This document shows, one piece after another, positions 33,817 through 43,936 of a stretch of DNA of 64,000 nt (its first letter is position 1; each line of letters begins with the position of its first letter). The translations under genes and the position numbers were made by a program. The notes beneath the pieces are model-generated. The model was not told the DNA's origin, searched no databases, and was given only the letters and a program-made list of their open reading frames with translations. Source of the DNA: Bacteroides fragilis (GTDB lineage: Bacteria > Bacteroidota > Bacteroidia > Bacteroidales > Bacteroidaceae). The DNA lies in the NCBI RefSeq assembly GCF_002849695.1, contig NZ_CP018937.1:5132112-5196111 (forward strand). The letters run 5' to 3'.

Positions 33817-34509
33817 ATGAAATATAGAAACCTGTTTTTTGATTTAGATGATACTCTCTGGGCCTTTTCCCAAAATGCGTATGATACGTTTGAAGAAGTT
33901 TACGATAAATATGGATTGGGAAGGTATTTCGATTCGTTTTCCCATTTTTATTCTCTTTACCAAAAGAGGAATGCGGAGTTGTGGGTAGAATATGGAAACG
34001 GGGAGGTGACTAAAGAAGAGTTGAATCGACAGCGTTTTTTATATCCTTTGAAAGCTGTTGGCGTTGACGATGAAATGCTTGCAAAACGTTATTCTGACGA
34101 TTTCTTTTTGATAGTTCCTACTAAAAGGAGGCTAATGCCGTATGCGGAAGAGGTACTTTCGTATTTGGCACCTAAATATAATTTGTATATTCTTTCAAAT
34201 GGTTTCAGGGAATTGCAATCCTGTAAAATGCGTTCGGCAGGCATTGATACATATTTTGATAAAATAATTCTTTCGGAAGATCTGGGAGTGATGAAGCCTT
34301 GGCCGGAAATTTTTCATTTTGCTTTGTCGGCTACACAATCCGAACTACGTGAATCATTAATGATTGGGGATAGTTGGGAAGCTGATATTGTTGGTGCCTA
34401 TGGAGTGGGAATGCATCAGGCTTATTATAATGTGTCCGGACGCACTGATTTTCCTTTCCGTCCTACTTATTCAATGACTGATTTGAAAGAGTTGGTGGAA
34501 CTGTTGTAA
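33817..34509 (+). CDS. HAD family hydrolase, YjjG-type nucleotidase
   Basis: 230 residues with the HAD motifs: I FFDLDDTLW (catalytic Asp pair), II ILSNGF, III Lys in MKPWPEIF, IV MIGDSWEADI. It matches the YjjG family of noncanonical pyrimidine nucleotidases, which dephosphorylate damaged or unusual nucleoside monophosphates. Single gene between terminator and the marC promoter. Confidence 0.85.
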   Translation: MKYRNLFFDLDDTLWAFSQNAYDTFEEVYDKYGLGRYFDSFSHFYSLYQKRNAELWVEYGNGEVTKEELNRQRFLYPLKAVGVDDEMLAKRYSDDFFLIVPTKRRLMPYAEEVLSYLAPKYNLYILSNGFRELQSCKMRSAGIDTYFDKIILSEDLGVMKPWPEIFHFALSATQSELRESLMIGDSWEADIVGAYGVGMHQAYYNVSGRTDFPFRPTYSMTDLKELVELL

Positions 34510-34534
34510 CATTTATAGATATATTGTATTTTTG
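34504..34534 (+). promoter_or_regulatory. Promoter of marC
   Basis: TTG (34504-34506) and TATTTTTG (34527-34534) are 20 nt apart, a good -33/-7 pair. It is followed by the short inverted repeat GCGTTC/GAACGC (34534-34551). Confidence 0.6.
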
Positions 34535-34565
34535 CGTTCAATATAGAACGCATAAAAATACAACT

Positions 34566-35210
34566 ATGGACACTCTCTTGCCTTTTGCTTTACTCTGTTT
34601 CACTTCTTTCTTTACATTGACTAATCCGTTGGGTACAATGCCCGTTTTTCTGACCATGACTCATGGTATGACTGATAAAGAGCGGCAAGCGGTTGTTCGC
34701 CGTGCCACTTTCGTCTCGTTTATCACTTTAATGGTATTTGTTTTTGCAGGGCAATTCCTTTTTAAATTCTTCGGTATTTCGACCAACGGATTTCGTATTG
34801 CAGGTGGAGTGATTATTTTCAAGATAGGCTTTGATATGTTGCAGGCACGGTACACTCCGATGAAATTGAAAGATGAAGAGATTAAAACCTATGCTGACGA
34901 TATTTCGATCACTCCACTTGCCATACCTATGCTTTGTGGTCCGGGGGCGATAGCTAATGCCATTGTTTTGATGGAGGATGCCCATACCATTGAAATGAAA
35001 GGAACGTTAATTGGCATTATTGCTTTGATCTATTTTATTACCTTCTTGATTCTGCGTGCGTCTACCCGATTAGTTAAAGTGTTGGGGGAGACCGGAAATA
35101 ACGTGATGATGCGTTTGATGGGACTTATTTTGATGGTGATTGCTGTTGAGTGTTTTGTCAGTGGATTGCATCCGATATTGGTAGGTATCTTGAAGGAAGG
35201 GTTGCTATAA
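34566..35210 (+). CDS. MarC family membrane protein
   Basis: With the ATG at 34566 the protein has 214 residues and six membrane helices. The family pattern is clear: FFTLTNPLGTMPVFLTMT at the start, ITPLAIPMLCGPGAIANAIV in the middle and RLMGLILMVIAVECFVSGL at the end. MarC/UPF0056 proteins have no proven transport substrate. The promoter at 34504-34534 would rule out the in-frame start at 34524. Confidence 0.88.
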   Translation: MDTLLPFALLCFTSFFTLTNPLGTMPVFLTMTHGMTDKERQAVVRRATFVSFITLMVFVFAGQFLFKFFGISTNGFRIAGGVIIFKIGFDMLQARYTPMKLKDEEIKTYADDISITPLAIPMLCGPGAIANAIVLMEDAHTIEMKGTLIGIIALIYFITFLILRASTRLVKVLGETGNNVMMRLMGLILMVIAVECFVSGLHPILVGILKEGLL

Positions 35211-35239
35211 ATCAGATACTGATTCGTTCAGAAAAAGAA

Positions 35240-35278
35240 GAATGCCCGGATACGTTTTATATGTAAATCCGGGCATTC
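35240..35278. terminator. Bidirectional terminator between marC and susD-like gene
   Basis: GAATGCCCGGAT (35240-35251) pairs exactly with ATCCGGGCATTC (35267-35278), with A-rich sequence before and T-rich after. Confidence 0.75.
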
Positions 35279-35319
35279 TCTTTATTGTTTGATAAATACT
35301 TTAGAAAGTATTATGCTGA

Positions 35320-36915
35320 TTAGCGGCTACCACCGGCCCACCAAACCGGATCGGTATATACATACTGGCCGTTTCCAAATGCAGATTCTACGTTCGGGTT
35401 TGCACTTACATCATCTGCTCCGTAAGGTGCGCGAAGTGGGAACTTGTAAGGATTGTCCAGTTTGATATATTCCTCGCCCATTGCTTTGAGGCGTCGTACA
35501 TCATTATAGCATTCTGTTGTCTCACCGAAGGCTCCAAGGAATGCAATATATTTCTGTACCATTACCTCTTTTACAGGATTGGCATCGAATAATGGTTTTA
35601 CGTTGTTGGTGAAATACTCTTCTGCTTCAGCAGTTGTGATAGCTTTGGTAGTCTCTTTAACGCCTCCGTAACTTTTTACTGTAGGAGCGTTAAGTGCAGC
35701 TGTTACACCTGTTTCTGCATTTGCAATGGCTGCAACAATAGCATCTTTCAGAGCATCTGCCGCATCATTGGTCTTATTCAAGCGAGCCAATGCTTCAGCT
35801 TTCAGGAAAAGTAATTCATGATAGCTCATTAATAAGGTTGGACATGTTTGCGAATATACGAATATAGGAGTATTATATTCATATTTAACAGACTCTGCCG
35901 TACCGTTATCGGCCATAAGGAATCTTGGGTCATCTGCACCGGTTACTTGGATGGACACAGCTTTTTCTTCTCCAGTTACCTTACCTTGTCCAATGCAAAA
36001 GATACGGCGTAATCTCGGATCCTTACGTTCTATTAGTTTATCAGCGTAGCTTTTACTTGCAGCCAATCCGTCACGGCTCCACTGGAAGTCAAATAACGGG
36101 TTTAAGTTTGTTGCACTATAAATAGAGAAAGCAGCTTGATCCTGAATAGATGTATATGATTTCTCTATGTACTCTAAAATTTTTTGTAAATCAGCTTCTT
36201 TTGAAGAAGAACGAGCTAACAGACGCATTGTATAACGAGCTTTCAAGCCGTATGTTAGTTTTAACCATGCTTCTCCGTCACCTTTATATATGAAGTCATA
36301 CTCACCAATTTCATCGCTTTTGTCACCTTTGGGAAGATCAGTGATTGCTGCATCCAAATATTCCATAATGGTAGTATAAATAGCTTCTTGCTTATCTAAT
36401 TCCGGAGTCATAAACTGGGGTTGTCCATTGACTAATTCCGGAAGGGCAGCCTGGCTGAAAGGAGTGTCACCGAATGAGTCTGCGATCAGTCCTGCATTGA
36501 TTGCGGCCAATACTTCGGCAATACCTTTGGTTGTATAATTGGCTGAAACCTCATTTGAGCTTATGTTAATTGCGATACGTGCATTCTTCAGTGTAGAGTA
36601 TAAATTACCCCATACATTGTTAAAAGTAGAAGATGCCGAAGGCTCTCCGTTACGCTTTTCCGCATTTGCCAATTGATTGTCTACTCCAACCATATGCTCT
36701 ACGTAGGTAGAATAATATGTATTAAAGTCGCCTCCGATATTGCTAAATGCAGTTGCAGTGATTACGTCAGCCAAGATGAATTTGGCAGGTACACTGGTTG
36801 TGTGGTCTTTGTCTTCATTAATACGATCCATTGTATCTTCCGAACAGGAAGCAAATGCAACGGAAATCAATGCCACAGACAATATGCCTTTTGATAAATT
36901 AAATATTGATTTCAT
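35320..36915 (-). CDS. SusD/RagB family lipoprotein (partner of the expressed SusC)
   Basis: 531 residues with a lipoprotein signal (lipobox FASC, Cys near 24) and a SusD-like helical fold: ADVITATAFSNIGGDFNTYY, TPFSQAALPELVNGQPQFM, YHELLFLKAEALARLNKTND. It belongs to the SusD-like subgroup starting with MDRINEDKDH rather than the classical one. It binds the ligand at the cell surface as a lid on the SusC barrel. It lies 11 bp after the SusC gene in one operon. Substrate is not evident; no glycoside hydrolase genes are adjacent. Confidence 0.88.
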   Translation of the reverse strand: MKSIFNLSKGILSVALISVAFASCSEDTMDRINEDKDHTTSVPAKFILADVITATAFSNIGGDFNTYYSTYVEHMVGVDNQLANAEKRNGEPSASSTFNNVWGNLYSTLKNARIAINISSNEVSANYTTKGIAEVLAAINAGLIADSFGDTPFSQAALPELVNGQPQFMTPELDKQEAIYTTIMEYLDAAITDLPKGDKSDEIGEYDFIYKGDGEAWLKLTYGLKARYTMRLLARSSSKEADLQKILEYIEKSYTSIQDQAAFSIYSATNLNPLFDFQWSRDGLAASKSYADKLIERKDPRLRRIFCIGQGKVTGEEKAVSIQVTGADDPRFLMADNGTAESVKYEYNTPIFVYSQTCPTLLMSYHELLFLKAEALARLNKTNDAADALKDAIVAAIANAETGVTAALNAPTVKSYGGVKETTKAITTAEAEEYFTNNVKPLFDANPVKEVMVQKYIAFLGAFGETTECYNDVRRLKAMGEEYIKLDNPYKFPLRAPYGADDVSANPNVESAFGNGQYVYTDPVWWAGGSR

Positions 36916-36926
36916 TTTTGTCCTTT

Positions 36927-39900
36927 TTAGAATTTAACTGTAATACCAAAACCATAGCTTGATGTTCCCGGGAGCGAGAAGCGTTCGAAAGCACCAGCCA
37001 TGTTGTTATTTCCCTGTGATGATTCAGGGTCAATACCATTATCCATTTCTGACCAAAGCAATAAGTTACGTGCAAAGACGTTTACTGTTACGCCTAAGTA
37101 TGACTTATCCAGTACCGGATAACTTAAAGCGATTTCGCGTAGTTTCAAGAATGAAGAACCGTATACTCCGGCTTCAGAGATCGTACTCAATCTGTCGAAG
37201 TAATTATAAGCGTTCTCACCGCTGATCTTGATGTCATTAGGTGCGTAAGAACCATCTGCCAACTGTTTTACAGCCGGTTTATTGAAGTAGAAGTAATCAG
37301 CTTTACGATAGTCTGCTGATTTCTGGGTTACACCATAATAGTCGAGTGTTGACACAGTACCGGCATACATACATCCACCTTGCTTCCAGTCAAGTACTGC
37401 AGAGAGGCGGAACTTATAAAATTCAAAAGTAGTATTGAAGCCCAGTCTGAAGTCAGGAGATACACTTCCCAACACTCTGTTTTCACCTAATGTCGGCATA
37501 CCGTTTTCATCTACGACAATCTGACCATCTTCGTTTCTTTGATAGCTTGTACCATAGATAACCGGGAATTTATCACCGGCACTCAGACGTACTTGCGGAT
37601 CAACAAAACCTCCTAACATGATGCTTGATACACCCGGAGCTAATTTATCGACATAGTTGTCGATTTTAGAGAAATTGAATGCAAAATCCCAGTTGAAGTT
37701 CTTAGTTTGGATCGGATTTACACTCAAAGTGATTTCGTGTGAGTTTGTATGTACCGATCCACCATTTGTGATCAATTCGCTATATCCGGTAGAAGTAGCC
37801 AAAGGCACCTCGAATATCTGATCCTTTACATTCTGGCGTGAATATGTATAGTTCAATGAAACTAAACCGTTCCAGAAACTGAAGTCTGCACCGATTTCGT
37901 ATGATTTGGTGTTCTGAGGTTTCAGGTTAGGATCATAAATTTTGTAATATGGAATATATGAGCTGATCGATCCAATAGGATACTGGATAGGAGTTCCTGA
38001 CGAGAATCCGCCACCATAGACCGGAGTTTTATAGTAAGAAGGATAGTAAGTACCTGCCTGCCCTACTTCTGCATAAGAAGCGCGAATTTTACCATAAGTC
38101 AGAACATCATTCTTCAGTGCTTCCAATTCGGTAAAGATGAAACCAAGAGAAACGGAAGGGTAAGTGAATGAACGGTTGTTGCGTGGCATGGATGAAACAA
38201 TATCATTACGAACAGTAGCATTCAAATACAGCATGCTACGATATGCTAATGAAATGTTACCGAAGTTACCAACGGTACGCTCGCGATGGTAGGTTCCTGT
38301 AGACGAATAGATTGATGCGTTAGCTATATGGTTCCATCCTGGGAAATTGAAGTTATTTCCGAGGTTGTATTTGTATTTTGAAGAATTATCGACTAATTCA
38401 TTACCATATAATACATTTAAGTCAAGTTCCGGAGTGATTTTCCAGTCATAAGTAACAGTTAACAATGAATTTATTTCATTGTTTGTAACGCTCTGCTCTT
38501 CAATGCTACCTGTTCCGTTGGAGTGTCCATATCCCCATGTATCGGTATAGTTAGTGGTATAAGCATCGGTACCTAACTGGTATTTTACATCCAGTTTATG
38601 ATTTTCTGTACCGAAATCAGTAGAATATTTAGCAAATGCATTTCCAAAAAAACGTTGAGTACGTTCTTTAAAAGAGTTATTTTCAACGGCCCAATAAGCA
38701 CCATCGAAACCGCCTGTCGAACGATACGTGTTTTGTGTATAAGGATCTCCATCAATGTGTGATGGGATACCGGCTAAATCGTAGCTGGACGGTGCACCAT
38801 ATACAGTTGCCAGGATACCATTGTTGGCACCGGTTTGCTTTTTGATTTTAGAATAAACGAAGTTTCCATTGAAACCGGTAGACCAATTCTTGTTCAATTG
38901 AGCTTGTGCAGTTAGTTTTGCATTATAACGATCCATACCTGTAGAAGGTACAATACCGTTTGCAGTAGTACTTCCTAAAGACAAAGAGTAACTTCCTTTA
39001 TCGAGGCTTTGTGCCACGTTTGCACTGCTGTTCCACGTTACACCTGTATTAAAGAAATCTTTAGCATTGTCATATGCACGAGGAGTGGCCCATGGGTCCA
39101 GTCCTGCTTTGGCACGCTGGTCTACATAGTATTGCCCCTGATGTTTACCGTATTTCTGAGTATAGGTATTATCCGTATTACCACCATATTTGGGATCGTT
39201 AGCCAGTTCTGAGATCAAAGGGCCCCAAGAACGAGAATCTGATGGGCTAAAAGCACCATTAAATCCTTGTGCGAATTCTTTTTGGAAATCCGGCATAGTA
39301 GAAACCTTATCGAATGATAAACCAGTGTTGATGGTAACTTCCGGTTTACCTTTACGTGCACCTTTACCGCTCTTGGTAGTGATTACTACCACACCATTTG
39401 ATGCGCGCATACCATACAGAGCAGAAGCAGCTTGACCTTTCAGGATGTTGATGCTTTCAATGTCATTCGGGTCGATATCTACCGCACGGTTTGCATAGTC
39501 AGAGCCTGTAACAGAGTTGAAAGTATCCAAGTCTGTAGATGATGAGATAGGCATACCATCCACAACATACAGGGGAGTGTTATCTCCTGTAAACGAGCGT
39601 GATCCGCGAATAGTCATTTTGGAAGAGGCACCCGGCATACCTGATGACGGTGAGATCTCTACTCCTGAAACTTTACCTTGTAAAGCGCTGGAAAGGTTAC
39701 TACTTGATGCTTGAGTCAGCTTATCTCCTTTCACATCCTGTACGGCATACCCTAACGCTTTTTTCTCTTTTGAGATACCCATTGCTGTTACTACGACTTC
39801 GTCAAGTGCCTTAGAGTCAGTCTTTAATATCACTTTAATATTAGGTGCAATTGCTACCTCAGCAGTCTGCATACCGATATACGAAATCTGCAAAGTCTTT

Positions 39901-40109
39901 GCAGAACTTGGTATACCAGATAACGTAAATTTACCATTTAGATCAGTAATAACACCTACAGTGGTGCCCTTAGCTAATACAGAGGCTCCAACAACTGGTT
40001 GCCCATCTTCTTCAGAAATAACAACACCTGTTACCTTCTGAGTTTGGGCGGTTACTAGACCTATACCTATAAAAAGGCAAGTCAATAACAGCATTAATTT
40101 TCTTTTCAT
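36927..40109 (-). CDS. SusC/RagA family TonB-linked outer-membrane protein, expressed shufflon copy
   Basis: 1060 residues with signal peptide (about 1-21), carboxypeptidase-like regulatory domain (QKVTGVVISEEDGQPVVGAS and on), TonB box region (ALDEVVVTAMG), plug and a barrel ending YGFGITVKF. It is the only one of the three SusC genes here with promoter, start codon and export signal. Codons for about residues 68-81 (SSAKTLQISYIGMQ) lie in the 41-bp site shared with the silent copies. Its 5' end and promoter are on the invertible segment next to the recombinase gene. It transports oligomers, probably glycan or peptide, with the adjacent SusD protein. Confidence 0.92.
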   Translation of the reverse strand: MKRKLMLLLTCLFIGIGLVTAQTQKVTGVVISEEDGQPVVGASVLAKGTTVGVITDLNGKFTLSGIPSSAKTLQISYIGMQTAEVAIAPNIKVILKTDSKALDEVVVTAMGISKEKKALGYAVQDVKGDKLTQASSSNLSSALQGKVSGVEISPSSGMPGASSKMTIRGSRSFTGDNTPLYVVDGMPISSSTDLDTFNSVTGSDYANRAVDIDPNDIESINILKGQAASALYGMRASNGVVVITTKSGKGARKGKPEVTINTGLSFDKVSTMPDFQKEFAQGFNGAFSPSDSRSWGPLISELANDPKYGGNTDNTYTQKYGKHQGQYYVDQRAKAGLDPWATPRAYDNAKDFFNTGVTWNSSANVAQSLDKGSYSLSLGSTTANGIVPSTGMDRYNAKLTAQAQLNKNWSTGFNGNFVYSKIKKQTGANNGILATVYGAPSSYDLAGIPSHIDGDPYTQNTYRSTGGFDGAYWAVENNSFKERTQRFFGNAFAKYSTDFGTENHKLDVKYQLGTDAYTTNYTDTWGYGHSNGTGSIEEQSVTNNEINSLLTVTYDWKITPELDLNVLYGNELVDNSSKYKYNLGNNFNFPGWNHIANASIYSSTGTYHRERTVGNFGNISLAYRSMLYLNATVRNDIVSSMPRNNRSFTYPSVSLGFIFTELEALKNDVLTYGKIRASYAEVGQAGTYYPSYYKTPVYGGGFSSGTPIQYPIGSISSYIPYYKIYDPNLKPQNTKSYEIGADFSFWNGLVSLNYTYSRQNVKDQIFEVPLATSTGYSELITNGGSVHTNSHEITLSVNPIQTKNFNWDFAFNFSKIDNYVDKLAPGVSSIMLGGFVDPQVRLSAGDKFPVIYGTSYQRNEDGQIVVDENGMPTLGENRVLGSVSPDFRLGFNTTFEFYKFRLSAVLDWKQGGCMYAGTVSTLDYYGVTQKSADYRKADYFYFNKPAVKQLADGSYAPNDIKISGENAYNYFDRLSTISEAGVYGSSFLKLREIALSYPVLDKSYLGVTVNVFARNLLLWSEMDNGIDPESSQGNNNMAGAFERFSLPGTSSYGFGITVKF
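39868..39908 (-). other. Shufflon recombination site in the expressed susC
   Basis: The 41-bp sequence, containing the palindrome CTGCAAAGACTTTGCAG, is exactly repeated in opposite orientation at 43937-43977 and 48829-48869. Toward the gene body, the identity with the third copy extends to 113 bp (39796-39908). Confidence 0.8.
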
Positions 40110-40165
40110 AAATTCTCTCTTAAAGTTTAACTTTACATTAATTGTTTCTTTACTCTAACAAAATG

Positions 40166-40195
40166 CAAATATATTAAGAAATATGAAACGAACAA
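40166..40195 (-). promoter_or_regulatory. Promoter of the expressed SusC/SusD operon
   Basis: On the minus strand TATATTTG (40166-40173) is the -7 element and TTG (40193-40195) the -33 element, 19 nt apart. It lies on the invertible segment and would be carried to another cassette by inversion. Confidence 0.6.
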
Positions 40196-40561
40196 TTATT
40201 TCTATAAAAAAACCTTGCAAATATAACAAATCGTTATCTAAATACGCGATTTTATGTCTAATAACATAGAAATACGCCTTAAAAAACGTAAACGGGGTTT
40301 GTATTGCTAACATGCTGCAGGTACTAATAATATGCATTTTTGTCTATTTTTGTATATTCAAGGCTTAATATGAGCAAAAATAGTGCTCGTTTTTCTGTCA
40401 AGGAAGTTTTTATAAATACAAATTAGTCACTTTTAAAAAATACAAATTAGTTATTTCTATATAAAAATAGCAGGTTTTAGCAGATATTAAACCTTATTCA
40501 ATTCTAATATTGAGTCTATGCACGTCTTATTTGTCCATAGTATTAATTAAAAATAAAGGAA

Positions 40562-41734
40562 ATGGATAAAATTATTTACAGTTTAGTGTATAATAGAAAA
40601 AAGAGCCTGAACAAAAAAGGGATGGCGTTGGTACAGGTTGAGGCTTACTTAAACAGGAAGAAGAAATATTTTTCTACCAAGGTTTACTTGAGTCCTGACC
40701 AATGGGATTTCAAGAAAAGGATGGTTAAAAACCACCCTAATGCGGATGCTATCAATCACATGCTCTATGAGTTCATGGCAGAAATAGAGAAGAAAGAACT
40801 GGGATTGTGGCAACAGGGAAAACAAATTTCATTGGATTCACTAAAAAATTCAATGGAAAGTCAGGATGATGGAACTTCGTTTATTGCGTTCTTCCGCAAC
40901 GAAATAGCCAAATCTTCATTGAAGGAGAGTACCAAACGTAACCATTTATCAACTTTGGAGTTATTGAGAGGCTATAAGAAAGATGTGTCATTCTCAGATC
41001 TGACATTTGAATTTATATCCTCATTTGATCATTACCTCCAGCAAAAAGGGTATCACACCAATACCATTGCGAAGCACATGAAACATTTGAAAAGACATAT
41101 CAATGTAGCCATAAATAAAGAATATATGGAGATACAGAAATATGCCTTTAGAAAATATAAAATTAAAAGTATCGAAAACAGCCATACTCACCTTTCTCCA
41201 GAAGAATTAGGAAAGATTGAAAGTTTGGAATTGGATGGCCGGTTTATGAAACTGGAAAAGACAAAAGATGCTTTCCTCTTTTGTTGTTATGCAGGATTAC
41301 GATATTCTGACTTCACCAACTTATCCCCTGAAAACATAGTGAAAATGCATCAGGAAACCTGGCTTATTTATAAATCTGTGAAAACGAATACGGAAGTGCG
41401 CCTTCCGCTTTATCTTTTATTTGAGGGAAAAGGAATAGAAGTCTTGAATAAATATCAGGATAATCTTGCTGATTTTTTTAAGCTTAGAGATAATTCAAAT
41501 GTGAATAAGGAATTATTGATCATAGCAAAATTATCAGGGTTGAATAAACGTATTTCGTTCCATACCGCTCGCCATACCAATGCTACATTATTAATATACA
41601 GTGGAGTCAATATTACTACTGTACAAAAGCTATTGGGACATAAAAGCGTGAAGACAACTCAAGTTTATACTAATATAATGGACATAACTATTGTACGAGA
41701 CTTAGAAAACCTTAATTCCGCAACACTATTATAA
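40562..41734 (+). CDS. Tyrosine site-specific recombinase, probable SusC/SusD shufflon invertase
   Basis: 390 residues with the full tyrosine-recombinase set: Arg in CCYAGLRYSDF, HxxR in HTARHTNATL, LGHKSVKTTQVYTNI with the nucleophile Tyr. Unlike the two island integrases it keeps the first Arg. A good ribosome binding site (AAAGGA) precedes the ATG. It lies inside the segment between the inverted 41-bp sites, divergent from the expressed SusC. In B. fragilis a recombinase of this type next to SusC genes inverts such segments, so this is the likely invertase. A terminator-like hairpin follows at 41752-41776. Confidence 0.87.
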   Translation: MDKIIYSLVYNRKKSLNKKGMALVQVEAYLNRKKKYFSTKVYLSPDQWDFKKRMVKNHPNADAINHMLYEFMAEIEKKELGLWQQGKQISLDSLKNSMESQDDGTSFIAFFRNEIAKSSLKESTKRNHLSTLELLRGYKKDVSFSDLTFEFISSFDHYLQQKGYHTNTIAKHMKHLKRHINVAINKEYMEIQKYAFRKYKIKSIENSHTHLSPEELGKIESLELDGRFMKLEKTKDAFLFCCYAGLRYSDFTNLSPENIVKMHQETWLIYKSVKTNTEVRLPLYLLFEGKGIEVLNKYQDNLADFFKLRDNSNVNKELLIIAKLSGLNKRISFHTARHTNATLLIYSGVNITTVQKLLGHKSVKTTQVYTNIMDITIVRDLENLNSATLL

Positions 41735-41751
41735 AATATTTTTTTTAAGTA

Positions 41752-41776
41752 CCTGAGCAACAAAAAGTTGCTCAGG
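41752..41776. terminator. Perfect 10-bp hairpin behind the recombinase gene
   Basis: CCTGAGCAAC (41752-41761) and its complement (41767-41776) enclose AAAAA. It either terminates the recombinase gene or belongs to the insertion sequence end. Confidence 0.5.
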
Positions 41777-41846
41777 ATTTTGCCATGTCAGAGGATTCAC
41801 TTAACTTAGTGTTGCAAAAAAATAATCAAACAAAACCTCATCAGGC

Positions 41847-43133
41847 ATGGCAAAAATACAAATAAAATCCGAGAAGCTCACTCCTTTTGGAGGAATATTT
41901 TCAATCATGGAGCAATTTGACTCCACATTGTCATCTGTAATCGACTCGACACTCGGTCTAAGGTGTAGCTCGTTCGGTTATCAGTACAGTGAAATCGTCC
42001 GTTCCCTCATGAGTATCTACTTCTGTGGTGGCTCATGCATTGAGGATGTCACTACTCATTTGATGAACCATCTCTCGCTCCATCCGACACTTCGTACTTG
42101 TAGTTCTGATACTATCCTCAGAGCGATAAAGGAACTGACGCAAGGAAACATCTCATACACATCAGATACGGGTAAGAACTACGATTTCAACACGGCTGAC
42201 ACACTCAATACCTTACTGCTCAATTGTATGTTTGCATCCGGCCAACTGAAAGAGGGCGAGATGTATGATGTTGATTTCGACCATCAGTTCATAGAGACTG
42301 AGAAGTATGATGCAAAGCCTACATACAAGAAGTTCCTTGGTTATCGCCCTGGCGTGGCGGTTATTGACGACTTGATTGTTGGCATTGAGAATAGCGATGG
42401 TAACACCAACGTTCGTTTTCATCAGAAGGACACGCTGAAGAGATTCTTTGAGAGATTTGAGCAGAACGGACTTACAATCAATCGTTTCAGAGCTGATTGT
42501 GGATCATGTTCCGAGGAAATCGTGGAGGAAATAGAGAAACACAGCAAATCCTTCTATATCCGCGCAAACCGCTGCAGTTCGCTCTACAATGACATCTTTG
42601 CTCTTAGAGGCTGGAAGACTGAGGAAATCAATGGCATTGAGTTCGAATTGAACTCTATTCTTGTTGAGAAGTGGAAGGGTAAAGCATACCGACTTGTGAT
42701 TCAAAGACAGAAACGGATGGACGGTGTGCTGGATCTTTGGGAAGGAGAATACACATACCGTTGTATCCTGACTAACGACTATGAATCTTCCACAAGAGAA
42801 ATTGTCGAGTTCTATAACCTTCGTGGAGGAAAGGAACGTATCTTCGATGATATGAACAATGGTTTCGGGTGGGACAGATTGCCCAAATCCTTCATGGCAG
42901 AGAACACTGTGTTCCTTCTTCTTACGGCACTTATCCGTAATTTCTACAAGGCCATTATCCACAGACTTGACGTAAAGAGGTTCGGACTCAATGCAACAAG
43001 TCGCATAAAAGCGTTTGTCTTCAGGTTTGTCTCTGTACCAGCCAAGTGGATCAGAACATCAAGGCGGTATGTGCTGAATATCTATACCTGTAATAATGCT
43101 TACGCAGATATTTTTCAGACTGATTTTGGATAA
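41847..43133 (+). CDS. IS1380-family transposase
   Basis: 428 residues, full length for the family. It has the DDE-type core typical of IS1380: YDVDFDHQFIETEKYDAKPT (first Asp), FRADCGSCSEEIVEEI (second Asp) and FYNLRGGKERIFDDMNNGF (catalytic Glu region). The frame is intact and preceded by a plausible start, so the element may still be active. About 280 bp of non-coding sequence lie between the stop and the probable right end. Confidence 0.88.
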   Translation: MAKIQIKSEKLTPFGGIFSIMEQFDSTLSSVIDSTLGLRCSSFGYQYSEIVRSLMSIYFCGGSCIEDVTTHLMNHLSLHPTLRTCSSDTILRAIKELTQGNISYTSDTGKNYDFNTADTLNTLLLNCMFASGQLKEGEMYDVDFDHQFIETEKYDAKPTYKKFLGYRPGVAVIDDLIVGIENSDGNTNVRFHQKDTLKRFFERFEQNGLTINRFRADCGSCSEEIVEEIEKHSKSFYIRANRCSSLYNDIFALRGWKTEEINGIEFELNSILVEKWKGKAYRLVIQRQKRMDGVLDLWEGEYTYRCILTNDYESSTREIVEFYNLRGGKERIFDDMNNGFGWDRLPKSFMAENTVFLLLTALIRNFYKAIIHRLDVKRFGLNATSRIKAFVFRFVSVPAKWIRTSRRYVLNIYTCNNAYADIFQTDFG

Positions 43134-43412
43134 CGCCTACAACTTATGGGTATGATACTGCGTATTGCCTCAAGTCGCATAGTGGGGCAAGGGGATATTG
43201 TGGGCAGAAGTGGGTATTTCAGCCTCAATTTATCTGCTAATTCAGTGATGAGAGGACGTTTAGACGCAAGAAGGACGCTGAAGAGCTTAGTTGCGGATTT
43301 GAGGGAAAAGTCTAAAAATAATCGCAAAGTATCTTATATGTAACAGAGATTTGTGCCTTACGTAGATGTATTGACTATTAACATTGTTAACACGAATCAC
43401 AGTTCTCAAGTA

Positions 43413-43936
43413 CCGTTTCTATAAAGAACTTGTTTTCTGATTGAAAATCACTAATTCTTTGCATGTAGGAAGTTAGTTTTAACATGATGTTAAAACTAAC
43501 TTCCTACATGCAAAAAGTGAACGGTTTAATTGGCTGTTTATTAAATATATAAGCTTATTAATCCTATTATAAGGAAATTTAGGTTGGCATTCTCTGTTTT
43601 TATATAAATATCAAATTAGTAATTATCCTTTTTTATTTCTAAGCCGTTTATGTAAAATAATAATAGACTGCTTTATGACTTTTTTTTCGTTTGGAACTAT
43701 TGAGTATAACATTCTTTTTTCAATCGCATACTTTTTAATCTATATTTCACTTGCAATAAGCGGATTACGCGTACAATAGTGGGAGATAGATATGGGAATC
43801 ATTCGGATTTTATTGTTAGTACTTTTATCATATATATATGATATTCAAACATATAACCATTGATATCGTAGTATAAGCACAAGTTCTCTGTATCTTTTAT
43901 AAAATACTGATAATAAATAGTTTATAATATAATTGT
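43413..43936. other. Intergenic region before silent cassette 1, with a 57-bp perfect hairpin
   Basis: No gene is seen. At 43458-43514 a 28-bp arm (starting TTTGCATGTAGG) is followed by one central G and the exact reverse complement, ending CCTACATGCAAA. It has no T run on either side that would make it an ordinary terminator, though it could insulate the silent cassette from transcription of the recombinase and transposase. Confidence 0.6.

Larger units (their letters stand above)
41749..43412 (+). mobile_element. IS1380-family insertion sequence inside the invertible segment
   Basis: About 1.66 kb containing one transposase gene. Possible ends are GTACCTGAGCAAC (from 41749) and, reversed, GTACTTGAGAACT (to about 43412), which agree at most positions. 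AAGTACC occurs at both ends (41747-41753, 43408-43414) and may include the target duplication. The size fits the family; exact ends are uncertain. Confidence 0.55.

Noticed and set aside
43146..43343. 65-residue frame after the IS1380 transposase
   Set aside because: It lies in the 3' untranslated part of the insertion sequence, with no start signal or family.
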